A DNA stretch of 64,000 bases, taken from positions 1,546,001 to 1,610,000 of the forward strand of contig JAFEUB010001384.1 in the NCBI GenBank assembly GCA_024529925.1. The letters are read 5' to 3'. A program made the position numbers and the translations under genes. This document shows, in pieces, positions 11,263 through 24,300 of this stretch. This DNA is from Ophthalmolycus amberensis (Eukaryota > Chordata > Actinopteri > Perciformes > Zoarcidae). Every line of letters starts with the position of its first letter. Positions within the stretch are counted from its first letter, which is position 1. Below the pieces are notes generated by a model. It was not told the DNA's origin. It worked only from the letters and a program-made list of their open reading frames with translations, and searched no databases.

Positions 11263-14200
11263 CTGAGGACCAACACAAGGAAAACAGTCATGATGACGGG
11301 GTGTGGGATGCATTTTAATGTACCTGACTAAATCAATGCAATAGCAATATGAGTAATAGCAATATATCGAAATTGAAATATACATTGTTCATCTTATCGC
11401 TGGGAAACAATAGTTGATCACAGCTGGGCTGGATAAGGAGGCCTTGCGATGATGCAACACACACACAGCTGGAGCAAAATAAGAACTTTCTCAGGCTCAT
11501 ACAAATCACCTGACCACTCCCATGAGGAGCACCAACTGCTCTTGTCAACACCCTAACTTTGGAAAACACCAAGAAGAAGCACAAGAAGCTCATTCTCCTG
11601 GATATGAAAATACATGTATGCATTTTCCTTCTAGGGACTAAGGGCCAGAAAATAAAGGGAAATTGCAACAGTAGCAAGAAAATACTGGAGTAAACTGTAA
11701 GTAGATGCACCCCAGTGAAGATTAAATAAAGCTCAGATAAGTGAGGGAGTGAGTGTGTACCCTGTCAAACAAAACGTAGAGCCTTCTCTTCCCTCTCCCA
11801 CGCTACGGACGACCACTTAATGACCTCGTGATTTCCAGATTCCCTGCAGGACTCCACAGATGGCTTCCGTCCTAATCGCTCACACACACCGACACTGTAA
11901 ACACACTCAAACTTAAAGACTCCACTTTCCCCAAACTGGCTTGCTCACGCTATAATAACAAAACATAAACGTTCGTGCAAATACAGACAATACTGGTACA
12001 ACAATTAGTAACTTGCAGGAACATTGCACCAGTCTCACTGATTCATGTCAACTGTGAGAGATACAGCACCGTCTGAGGATTCTTTCAACTTTTACGGCCA
12101 TTTCCCCGGAGCTGCCTGAGTGATTTCTCCAGTTTAGAGGAATTCCCTCAGAGTCAGACACTCTCTGTCTCTCTCTCCCACTGTTCAGTTCTCCACAATC
12201 CAGGCTCTGTGCTGGACTAATTCTTCCCATCACCTCCTCCATTACACCACTACAACTACTCACATTTATTTCTGATTATTATAATAGTCATAGCGGGGAC
12301 ATTTGCCAGCCTGAGAGCCGGCAGACGAAGCAGGGCCCAAATGTCAACACCGATGTCTTTAATAAAAAGCGTATGAATGTAACGAGCAACAAAAATAATC
12401 GCCCCAACGCTCCGCTGGGCATAGTTAAATCTGAACCTGGAAAACAGAGTCAGTACAGTAATAATGAGTAGTGCACGGCTCCTGCAGGGTATTATTATCA
12501 CACCTTACTGGGAGGAAGGTGATCAGCCATTCAAGCTGCAACGAAGCTAAGCCAATGTGTTAGTGAAACAATATAAATGGATATTAAAATCTGGCCCAGA
12601 GACAACAAAAACGCAGGACATCTGGTCATTACAAGCCTTTGCTCAGATGTTTCTGGAAAGAGGAGTTTTGGTCATCTTTCATAATAAACACCGAGACATC
12701 CTGGGGCACGAAAAACGCATAAAGGCTTTACTGTGACTATGTGAAAGTGAAGACTTTGATGTATTCTGCCAAAAAAGCCGTCACATCCAGGTCCAACGCC
12801 ATTCATTTCCCGCCACACAAGTCAAATATTTGCTGAGGAGGGAGAACGTATGAAAAGATGATCTGGAAAAAGCGGAGACGTAAGCTGAGGATAAATAAGC
12901 GTTAAGTCACACTCGCACACACACACGACAAGATCAGCTTAGAATAACACAATTTACCATATGACCTCTCTTCTTCTTCTTCTTCTCAAAAACTATTTGC
13001 ACTTCACTGACATGTAATTCAACATATTTAAAACAACAGCCACTGCTTACAGTGAGGTCCGGTACTTTTTTTTGGGGGCGTGCGGACAGAAGAGTAATGG
13101 AGCATGCGGACAGGGATAATGATGGCAATGGGTAGTAGAGACACAGAGGATCCATTAGTCCAATCTGATTGATTCCTTCCTCCCTCTCCTCTCTTCTAAT
13201 CCTTCAAGACAACAACAGATGGCTGGGAGCCAATAATACAAACACCTTCCTCGCACTGACCAGTGCAGTCACGCTACTTTTGAACATAAACATATTACTG
13301 AGGACTGCACAAAGGACAAAGCCACAAATATCATGATTTAAGGTCACCTGACAGGCTAGATGTTTAGTGGTCAAGTTCAAGTGATGAATACCTGGCAGAT
13401 TTGAGCAAGACCAAAAGATGTATGGTCACATTAAAAAGGTTAAACCAAGCCTTTGCAGAAGAAGAAGAAAAAAAAAAATATATATATATATATATATATC
13501 CACTGTATGTGTGCATGAAAGACCAAAAGACGCTGTGAGTAGGGCTAACAATCTGTTTCTCCTGGTTTCTTTCATGGGCAAAATACTGACCACGTTCTTT
13601 TAGATATCAAGAAATAGAAAAGTGAAACGTAAAACATCCGTTTCCATCTCTTTCATCCCCACCACCCCAAAAAAACAACATGTTTTTAAGTGAAATGTTT
13701 TAAGTGAAATGTTAAGTGTGTGATACAATATCAGACGTCATCTCAGATATCTCTTGCTTATATCATATAACCGATAGCATCTTTAAAAAAAACACACTCC
13801 GTCAAATATAACTGTTGAAATCAATATCCAGGTCAGTTTTAGATCTAAGGGGCTGAAGCTGGAGGAAAAGTAAAACTTGCAGCTCGGAGATGAACAGGAA
13901 GCACTGACTGGTTATTACATTATTATAGAGCCTCGCCCCATCAACGCAGAGAAAGACTATAGTTAGAATGACCCAGCTCTGCAACTCATGGGACAAGAGT
14001 GTGCACTTCCTCCCACCTACTCTCTACAGTCTTATTCTGTCTCTCCCCCCTGTAGTTACTCAGTTTTCCTTTATCCGTTTTATCTTACGCCTCCTAAGGT
14101 GCCTGGAAGTGTCAGAAATGATAGAAAACAGATGGAAGGAGAGCGAGACAGCAACAGAGGGTCTGATCATGCTGTCGCTCAGGTATGTTCACTGCAATAC

Positions 14201-15663
14201 ATTAACAAGAAAAAAAAAATCAGACGACATGGGTGTCAGGAGACTAAAATGTGTTGTGTATGTCCATACGACTCCTGTGCAGATATGGCAAGGGCCATAC
14301 AGGAAGTGGTGCGTTTCTCAAACAATCACACATGATTTCTATGCTCACCCCCGTTTTCACCTTTCAGACACACTGATTAAACTGATTTCAAGTTATGCCT
14401 TTCAGCTCAACAAGGACTTGCGAGGGCTGGAGTATGAATGACGCAGGTTCAAGAAAAGTTGCCATTTCCACGCCTTTAAACAAAAAAAAAACTAATGACA
14501 GTTGCTATTCACTGCTGTGGCTGCATTACACCAAGGGTGAAACCAGGCACTCACGGCCAGGTTTCACTCCCCAGTGAAAAGTATGCAGGTCCAACAAATG
14601 CTAGCCGAGGAGTCTGTTTATCTGCAATACGGCACACTGCAGAGGCTGGTACGGTAGGCGGTATCACCAAAAATGCCATGTCAGCAGCAGTCACCATGAC
14701 ATTCCACTCAGTTACCTGCTGCACACCTTCAGGAGGGTCCCCTGTCTTCAGGCTTTGAGGGTAAACCCCTCTTCCCTAAGCAGACTTGGACCACACCCTT
14801 TATTCACAATTGAGCCCTGCGGGCAAAACTAGCTTTGGGAGCACACACACACACATATATATAAACCCTCACTGTTAGCTATTGAACAAGGAGTAGACTA
14901 AACGACCTTACACCTATCAAACAAGTAGAAGTGCTGCTGGAGCCACAGCCTTTCACTAGCTAACCCTACACACTCGCGTGAGTCATCACACCAAAGGTAT
15001 GTCCTAACAACACTGAAGCTATTGTCTTAGCCAAACAGAGAATCACGGTATTGATGCCCCGTCTGTAAAATGCATTGTCAGGCTCACAGGGAGGGGCAGC
15101 TGAGATTAAATGCGCCCTATTTTGTGACAATAAATACACAACAATAAAACTAACTATGAACCAAACACATACCAGAATCATTAGAGGATACTTAGTACTG
15201 CCATACAATGACATATCACACACTATAATATTCTACACCGCAGATCAATACGGTTATGTTCCTTTGGTGGTGATTTAGCTGCACATATCTAATAGTTTGA
15301 ACCATCTCTTGTTCGCCAACTCGCTCCTGACATGTTTATGATTATCACTGGCAGTGATCGCTGACAGTAAACACGTTGATAGTGACTTAGAAGAAAAGGT
15401 ACCACACATTAGCTGAGGAAGAGTTAAAGCCAGACCAAGCGCTTCATGAGACACTCACTTTGGTAACTTGCCAGCGTTACATTTGTCTGATGCAGCAACA
15501 CAACGATAACAAGTAGGTTAACAGTTAGCAGCTAACAGCTAGCAGTGGACTCAAGTTGCTAGCCGTTTAACGTTAGCTAAACCACCATGTAAAACACTAC
15601 GGATAGAAAGTTTTCTGAGTTTACATACTAAATCTTAACCCCCTAACTATATATATATCCTTA
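11263..15663 (-). other. First intron of tropomodulin: no gene seen
   Basis: Sequence between the probable non-coding first exon and the start-codon exon. It contains a short (AT)n at about 13479-13498. Open frames such as 13968-14441 have no recognisable domain and no convincing exon structure. Runs of CTAGC/GCTAA words near 15515-15580 sit just inside the intron, close to the promoter. Confidence 0.6.
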
Positions 15664-15900
15664 CCTGTTAATGGGACCTAACTAAAAGTCCCCAAATAAT
15701 GCGAGTCTTCCCAATGAATGCGATGTCTTCAGAGCTTGATTTTTCACTTACTCTGCCCAAGGGCGGAAACACAGGAAGGGAGAGCCAGCGCATTCTCTGA
15801 GTGACGTGTGATGGAACCAATAGACAGAGAGTCTGCCACACATAAGCCAATGGTGTATATTAGCCCGCCCTTTTATCTCGACGAACCAATCAGATACGAG
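15664..15900 (-). promoter_or_regulatory. Candidate tropomodulin promoter and non-coding first exon
   Basis: On the minus strand a donor (CAG|gtaagg) ends an exon at 15664. Upstream of it are three inverted CCAAT boxes (plus-strand CCAAT at 15817-15821, 15847-15851 and 15886-15890), a GC box (gcccgccc, 15863-15870), an AT-rich GATAAAA (15871-15877) and a TGACGTG at about 15802. This cluster reads as a housekeeping-type promoter. It would feed the acceptor at 11262 through an intron of about 4.4 kb. The transcription start is not determined. Confidence 0.55.
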
Positions 15901-15903
15901 ACA

Positions 15904-16134
15904 ATAAAATAAAATGAAATGAAATGAAATGAAATGAAATGAAATGAAATGAAATGAAATGAAATGAAATGAAATAAAATGAAATAAAATAAAATAAAAT
16001 AAAATAAAATAAAATAAAATAAAATAAAATAAAATAAAATAAAATAAAATAAAATAAAATAAAATGAAATAAAATAAAATGAAATGAAATGAAATGAAAT
16101 GAAATGAAATGAAATGAAATAAATTAAATTAAAT
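15904..16134. repeat. Pentanucleotide array (GAAAT)n/(AAAAT)n, about 230 bp
   Basis: A block of GAAAT units (about 15916-15975), then a mainly AAAAT block, then GAAAT again (16081-16120). On the tropomodulin strand the units are TTTCA and TTTTA. It lies about 14 bp upstream of the outermost CCAAT box of the candidate tropomodulin promoter. Confidence 0.97.
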
Positions 16135-16466
16135 GACCATTGCCATCTGCACAACATAGGACACCATCTATAGACTCCACACACACACACATATATCCCA
16201 ACAGAGCAAGAATCCCTCTTTCAGGATGAAAAAGGATAAGAATATATAAGAAATATAACTATATTAATTAAAAATGAAGTGATTAAGCACAAACACAAGT
16301 ATTGCTACTTTAAGTGTAATACGTTGAGGTATTTCAGGCAAAATGTAAGTGTTCGAAGTGACGTCTGGTGATCAACTTTCAGGTGCCGCAAAGCCGACAA
16401 CAAAATATCACAGAGACCTGGAAAGACAGACTACATACATATACACATACCGTACATGTGAAACTC

Positions 16467-16469
<3 letters not shown>

Positions 16470-16507
<38 letters not shown>
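16470..16507. repeat. (CT)n microsatellite
   Basis: About 18 CT units, nearly uninterrupted. Confidence 0.95.
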
Positions 16508-16509
<2 letters not shown>

Positions 16510-16510
<1 letters not shown>

Positions 16511-19500
16511 CCCTCTATCACACAAATACACAGTGCACACCAAAAACCTAGCCTTGATTGTAAAGATCAAGTGGAGCTCATCCTCTCACTGTGTTGCACA
16601 ATAGTGGAGATAGAATTTCATGTACCCTCTCGGTACCCTCACACAAGATGTGCACTGTAACAAGATGCCCTGTATGTAACACAGAAACTTTGGGAAGAGA
16701 TGTGGGTGCTGGAATCAGATGAGAGATAGCATCCTACTCAGCTAAATGGGTTAAAATGTACTGAGAGAAAGACATCTTAACAGCCATTTTAAACCAGTGC
16801 TACACCAGAGATGAATGTACAGTAGATCTCTGTGCGTGCGTCAATACATATTAGCTAAAGGTAAAGACAGAGTTTACTGCAGGGTGGCGGAGCACTTGGC
16901 AGTCACCATAGTTTATCTTCTGTAGTGTCAGAAATGATCTTCTGATAGACATAGTCAACCTCTTCTACTTCCTTCAGAGGGTAGTGTGGCTCCATGTGAA
17001 AACAATTACGAATATGTATATATATATATATAGTGTTTCAAACACTTTTTTGAAACACATACATTATACATGTATATATTGCATGTTATAATGCATGTTC
17101 AACTTCCTTTTTGTGTTTCAAAAAATTGTCTGGGTGACTTGTGATTAAACGACACCATCTGGTGGTTGATAATGTTAGTGACTGAACACAGCTGCAATAC
17201 CAGAGTGAGTCCAGTAGGGGTCACAACGTAACTGACTGATACATCATTGTAGTAGTCGATATTGACTGAGATCCTGTAGGAGTCTCATGTTGATCATGTT
17301 TTCTATGACAGGGTGCTGATGGATAACCTCTATCCTACCTCATCATCCCAACATTAAATTGAATTGCATTGCAATCCGTAGACAGCAGGGTAGCACTTCA
17401 TGTTTTAACAACTTTGAACTTTTAAACCACCTGTATGGAAGAAAAATGCTCCCATCTGACTTACTTGGTCAACCTAGTTTTTTTTCCTCCACTACTTACA
17501 GACTGAAATTAACTTCAATCCTCACAACCCCATAAAACCCAAGACGTCCTACAGGCTTAATCAGATTTGTCTTATTGCCTCCTCAAAGGGGATGAACTGA
17601 TGGCAAGAGTGATATCGCACTGATTGCTCCAATATCTTTGCTGCAAAAACCTGTGGGTGCAGTTGGATCAGGGGGCGGCTGGAGAGATTGTCTTCACGGT
17701 AACGTTGCAACACATGACTCACACTCAAGTTGCTCCTACTTCCTCTTGTCAGCTTGCCTTTTTTCATTTGTTTGTTTTTGCCTATAGTGTAGGGTGATTC
17801 TAGTGGAGTAATCCGATTCCTGTCTGCCAATACAATCTCATGTTGTTGTTTGAACCCCAGAGTAAATCCTATGAGCTCACTGTAGATATAGATTTTAAAA
17901 AACAATGAACTTTACTGGGAAATATTGGATCATTTTAGATTTTTGATGCTTTTATCTTCATAAAAAACTGCGCCTCATGCAGAAAATACAACATGAATAA
18001 TGAACTGATTTGCAGTTGAATCTAAAAAGTGACATCTCCCATTGAGAACACAATGTATAATGAATGCATTAAGCTCCCTCCTCTAGGTCTCTCTTTGTAC
18101 TCTTACATAAGTTTAATGACCTCATTTCCATTAGAAAATGCCAGACAGTGAGATCATCTATAACCAGGACGGACTAATTAAATTAATCATTCAGAGATCT
18201 TGACTCCACTTGCTTCCCAGTATTTGTGAGTCAGCGAGTGACAGCCTGTGCCTCCCAAAGTCGCACCTGCAGTCTTTGTGCCTTCATTAAATCACATTAC
18301 TACCTTTCACGAACGTTAAAATGACTTAGTATGGTTATAATATTTGCATCATCAGTGCTTTCCGTTTCCAGCTCTTTGTAAGTACTCCCATGGCTTTAAC
18401 TTTCTAACAGTGATTCAAAAAGGAGAAAACAACTTCAGGGAATTCAGCACCATTGGGGGATCTGAATAAACATGAACTGTGAGAGTCACAGACGACAGGA
18501 ACGGAGCAATGAAAATCTCCACCAGTTACCATCCAGTAATGAATACATGATTGGAGTATGCTGTCCTTATTCACATATTGGCTGACTTGTAACTTCGTTA
18601 TTCAACTGGGGTTTCTCTTGTTCATACAATGATTAACAGGTGCAAGGTAATATCTCATCGCATCATTGTGGAAAAAAAAAAGATTAGATGATTGGGATTT
18701 TATTGCATGTCAAACTGTATAAAAGCTAATATATGTTTGCTAACGTCAGTGTTGTACAATGTAAACACTGGAAAATTGATGTTCAAAATGACATTATCAG
18801 CGTAACCACACAAATAAAATCAAAATGAGTTTGCCATAAAACAGTACAGCCATTTGTAGAATTGTAGAGTGGAAACAATATAAAGCCACTATGTATTATT
18901 GAACATTCCAGTATGTTTATATTCCAGAATATCAATTGGGTGAAAACATGATTTTGAAGGAGGAAATATGATTAAATGACTCTGATTACAAATGTATGTA
19001 CATTGAAAAGACATCTTTCAAGAAACGTAATCAAAACCCTCATTCAATACACACTAACACACATAGATGGAGAGTAAGAATATTAAAACAAATATTTCTA
19101 GCTTGAGTTTTTACTGTAACTGCATCACCTCAATTTAATTATTTCTTTCCATTCTAAAAATAAAGGATGTTTTGCTTGTGCGACTGATTTCAATATCATA
19201 GCAAGAAAAACGGGAAAATTATGTTTAGTGTATAAACAATCAGGTTTTCATTTGGCAGACTTTATGATACTGACATGCCAGCTTGGGAAAATTCCTTTCA
19301 CATAACAAAAAAGGTTTTACAGTGTGGTCTAGTTAAGTCTAAAACATGTTATATTTATGCACTGTTGGTCATAAGACTGTAAACCACGTTCCTCTCACAG
19401 AGGCCATCCAAAGTGATCACTGCACTTAACAGCTTTGGCTCCAGATGTCACATTCAGTAGTACGTGGTCACAGATACCTGCTGAATGTTTCCACCCAATG

Positions 19501-19685
19501 TGAAAGGATCTCTCAAGTCCTACTTAGTTATGTGTTACACAAGAAAAGAGAGGCGACCATCTCAGTCTTGGCTCTAAAGACCTTAAAACGTAGCCATATA
19601 ATGATGGACCTTTTTACTACTGTTTTACAAGGTCATGCTATTAACAGCAAGTAGCTATCTGATAAAGGGAATAACCAGCATAACC
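16510..19685. other. Intergenic region, no gene recognised
   Basis: AT-rich spacer between the tropomodulin promoter and the (TATC)n array. It holds a short (TA)n and a perfect 10-bp hairpin at 17033-17058. A 114-codon minus-strand open frame at 17561-17905 has no domain I recognise. Confidence 0.6.
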
Positions 19686-19686
19686 A

Positions 19687-20363
<677 letters not shown>

Positions 20364-20489
20364 GTAACCTTTCAACAAATGTTTTTAATCATCTTGGTCT
20401 ATGGTATTACGAATTATTTTATAGCCTTTCATCAATTGTTAGTAATCATCAAATTCGTCCTTATCGGGAATTATTTTGAAAGTGTAACC

Positions 20490-20748
20490 GGAAACTGTAT
20501 TATTGTAGTTCCTCCCGGACGTCCAGGACGTCTTTACGTCAACGTAAGGCTCTTGACAAAAGCTACCCGTGAGGTGGTGGTAGCGGTTCCCGAAACATGT
20601 CTCTTATTGATTGGTTGACATGCAGAGTATGACCGGGGATGGGAATCTCTCAGCCGCTTGAACCAGCGATTAACGTGACTGCAGTGGGTCAACTGGAGCG
20701 TTAAAGCACCCAGAGGTAACTGGGGCTCTTTGTTTATTCAAAGAGAAG
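20490..20748 (+). promoter_or_regulatory. Probable lysmd2 promoter and 5' leader
   Basis: A CpG-containing stretch between the TATC array and the start codon, with GACGTCC-, GACGTC- and ACGTCAACG-like words near 20518-20545. No clear TATA box is seen. This assignment rests on position and composition only. Confidence 0.4.
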
Positions 20749-21215
20749 ATGGCGGAGTTTTCGCCCGTCCTGCCGATGCGGGATGGAGGAGGAGGACGTT
20801 TTGGCCAGCCCATCTTCCCTCGGTCTAGGTCCGGTTCCGAGTCCGAGAGCGAACTGTCCCAGGGCCTGGCCCGGACCAAGATCCGGTCGTACGGAAGCAC
20901 AGCCAGCGTCACGTCCTCCCTGGGGGAGAAGTACATAGAGCATCGGGTTACAGACAGTGATACCCTGCAAGGGATTTCTCTCAAATACGGTGTCACGGTA
21001 AGGTTGCCACGCAAACACTTCCATGTTTAGTTTGTGGAGATGTGATGGAACATGGAATCAGTGTTAACGCACACGGTCGGTCCTCACGGACAGATCAGGG
21101 GAGCCAAACACAACAGCACGCCTATTCTCTCCATCATCACGTTTACTTCTGGATTATTTAATCTGTCAGGACACTGTGGTATGATTTCCCTTCACCGTTA
21201 GTTATTGGAGCAAAA

Positions 21216-21306
<91 letters not shown>

Positions 21307-24300
21307 ATATTAAAGCCTAGTTGTATATTAGCTCTTTCGAGATGTTGCTATAGCATCAGTTCAACACATTCAGGCTATTTCTTGTGTTTCACTTCGCCTT
21401 GTGTGAACAGGGCTCACTTCTTCATTTTACTTTGATTCTCACATCACGAGCCAACACCAGTGAGGTGAAAGGGGGTCACACATGAGAGTGCTCAATTAAT
21501 GCCACATGGGTTTATACATTTTAACAATGGGGGGGGGGGGGGGCACAGACTGTTTTCATTTACAGCGGATGGGAAGTGAAAGCTTTCTCAAGTTTGCATG
21601 TATACTACCAACCTGGCAAAGTGGCTCTGGCCCCTGGGGTCTCCCAAGGTCCCAAAAGCCCAAGGTTCACTGCGTGTTAATTGGTTGTCTAATGAGATGT
21701 TTGACCAAATATCTAACCCTATTCCCAATGTATTTAGTTTTAATGTGTATCCAAAGATGTTTTTATTGCCAGTTAGATCACATCTCCCGAGTTAAAATGC
21801 ATGTAAAAAAAGTGTTTTTGTTCACTTGATGGGAATCAAAAAGATGTAATGTCATGTGGACGAATTAAAACCAACTCCATATATTCATATCAGTCACACA
21901 ATATATAAGACAAGATAAGAGAATCCTTTATTAGTATAATTTAAGGTGACTCGGTCCTCAGGTCTAAACTTAAGTGCAAAGGATGAAAACAAGGAAGGAG
22001 ACAGCTGAGTCACAGAAATGATGCTGTTCTAACACTGTCTGTTTGCTGTCACCCTCAGCATGCCAGATGGAGCAAATCAAGAGAGCCAACAAGCTGTTCA
22101 GCAACGACTGCATTTTTCTGAAGAACAGACTCAACATCCCCGTGGTGTCGGAGAAGCGCTACACATTTAACGGACTGTCTCTGGACTCTCCCGACGGGGA
22201 CGGTGAAGCAGCAGATCCACCCTGTGTTGTGTTGCGAGAGTTCGAGGGGCCCTCACTGCTCCCCGAGGACTCCAAACCCCCCCAGCCAGAGGAGCTGTCA
22301 GCCAAAGACTTCTTACACAGACTGGACTTGCAAATCAAACAATCCAAGCAGGCGGCACGCAGGCTGAAAGAAGAGGAAGTAAGGTGAGGCGTTGAAACAA
22401 CCCCCCCAACCAAACCGCTGCTTATTTCCTCTGTGTTGTTGACGAGTGCACACTTTCAGACCGGGCTGGGAACGCTCATTGCTAGTTATTGTCTTTCTGG
22501 ATTTGGCTAAATTAGAAAAGCAGCATCAGTCAGCTGGTAGTTATTGTGGGTGTGAGGGCTGACTGTTGCCTAATGAATATATGATGGAGACCTGTCTGGC
22601 ACATGGCACAGGACACATTTCTAAGTTTGATAAAGTCTATTATCTGCAGGCATTTGTCCTGGTAAAAGCGCTGTGTTTTTTTGTCACTGCGTTACTGTTC
22701 ACAGCCCCTTTTCCCCCCCAAAAGCATCGGCTATAGACATGGGACTAAAGATCAACCTTACTGCGTTGAAGTGCTTGTCAGAAACGAGGCCTAGACTCTC
22801 ATCCCTCTGCTCGGAGGTGATTGTCAGGAATCCCGTTCAGCAAGAACAGAGACCGTAAAGTGCAAACGCTGTCACGGAAGAAGGATCAAAGATAGGAATC
22901 AGGATTTTTTTGCCGACCTGCTGCACTAGTCGGGTGGCGCGTTCTGCTACAATTCAGATAGTTAGAAGGAGATGTGGCTTGCTGAATCAGGCCGGAGCTC
23001 GTCTCCCTGACACTTCAGGTCAAGACGGAGAACAGTCTGTACGTCTGCTCAGTGCTGAGGTAGTAGTGGATGCCTGGCAGACCCCCATTCATTCATTCAT
23101 TCATAGACAGACAGGCGTTGTTGGCACTATCAGTTTAGTCAGGACTGAGTCACACCACGGCAGGTTCCTCTACAGACATCGAGAATAAATATTCATTTTC
23201 CACGTCAGGCTCTCTAAAAGTGTTTCGCTCGTACTACAGTGGATCCTGTAGCAGCCGTTATGTAAATTCTCTTCCTGTTTTTGGCAGCTGCTCTGGTCTC
23301 AACTGGCCTTTGTCTCTGATTTCTATCACCAGCGCCAGTCTGACACCGTGGACCAGAACTGTAATAGATCTCTAATTTCTCCTGAAAGAAGAACGAGGGG
23401 TCTTATCGCATTCATCTACCAAACATTTCATACCAAATGATATCAATGTAATCCGCCCACAGAACGATAGCATGTAGCATTTTAATGTTTTCCTACATCC
23501 TGTCGAGTTGATTTTGATTTGGTGATATATTATGATCTAGAATGGAGTAGTAACTTCTTCTTCTTTTTTTTCATGTGAAAGAGCCAGAAGAAATCCTCAA
23601 AGGAATATATTTTATAGTCTTTTTTTTTATAAGTAAAAAGGTTCTGACTGAATTAAAGGACAGTCTTTATTAACATCATGTCATTACTTGGTCCATGTTA
23701 GTCAGCTCTGTACATACTATTCATCAGGTAAGATAATATTGTCGTATTTCAGTAATATATGACCACCGACTGCGTAACATTTTCTATTAATGTAGTCATG
23801 ACGTGCCAGTAACCCTAGAACCGTGTTCTGTTTTTACGAAGGCACAAGCCAGAGTAAATGCGCAGAACAAAGTCTTTTAATGTCTCTGTTAAGTGTTTAC
23901 CTACCTACCAAAGCCCAGCGTTGTGTGAGGCCTCGTCTCCAGCCACATCCTCTGCTGTGCTGTGTGTGTAGACAAACACGGGCTCGCTGCCTTGTTTCCA
24001 GAGTAAACACAGACCGCATGTCCGTTTGGCTTCCTCCCTCTGATGGAACAGACGGCAAAGTGACTGCTTGATACATTTCCTTCTGTAGGACCCTATATCT
24101 TCATATATGGATTTACATTATGAAGATTTAGTTTTTATCTCCAAACTCATTACTGTGCAGTCCTGCAACTTGCTTCTAAGCCCAAAGACGGCTTTCCTGT
24201 CACTTCCTGTCATGTATATTTATCATTTAACAACTTTATTTGTATATTACATTTAAAAAAAACGGAGTTATGGAATCGTTATAAAGGCTCATAAAGAGAG

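Noticed and set aside
13968..14441. 157-codon plus-strand open frame in the tropomodulin first intron
   Set aside because: A second overlapping frame (13988-14335) is equally open. Composition is not gene-like and no domain is seen.
15873..16190. 105-codon Phe-rich minus-strand frame
   Set aside because: It is a translation of the GAAAT/AAAAT pentanucleotide array.
17561..17905. 114-codon minus-strand open frame
   Set aside because: No recognised domain, no family similarity I can name, and no splice partners. It may be chance in AT-rich sequence, though a lineage-specific gene cannot be excluded.
18446..18470. TTCAGCACC at 18446 as a REST/RE1 site
   Set aside because: Only the left half matches; the following bases do not resemble the right half and no neuronal gene starts there.
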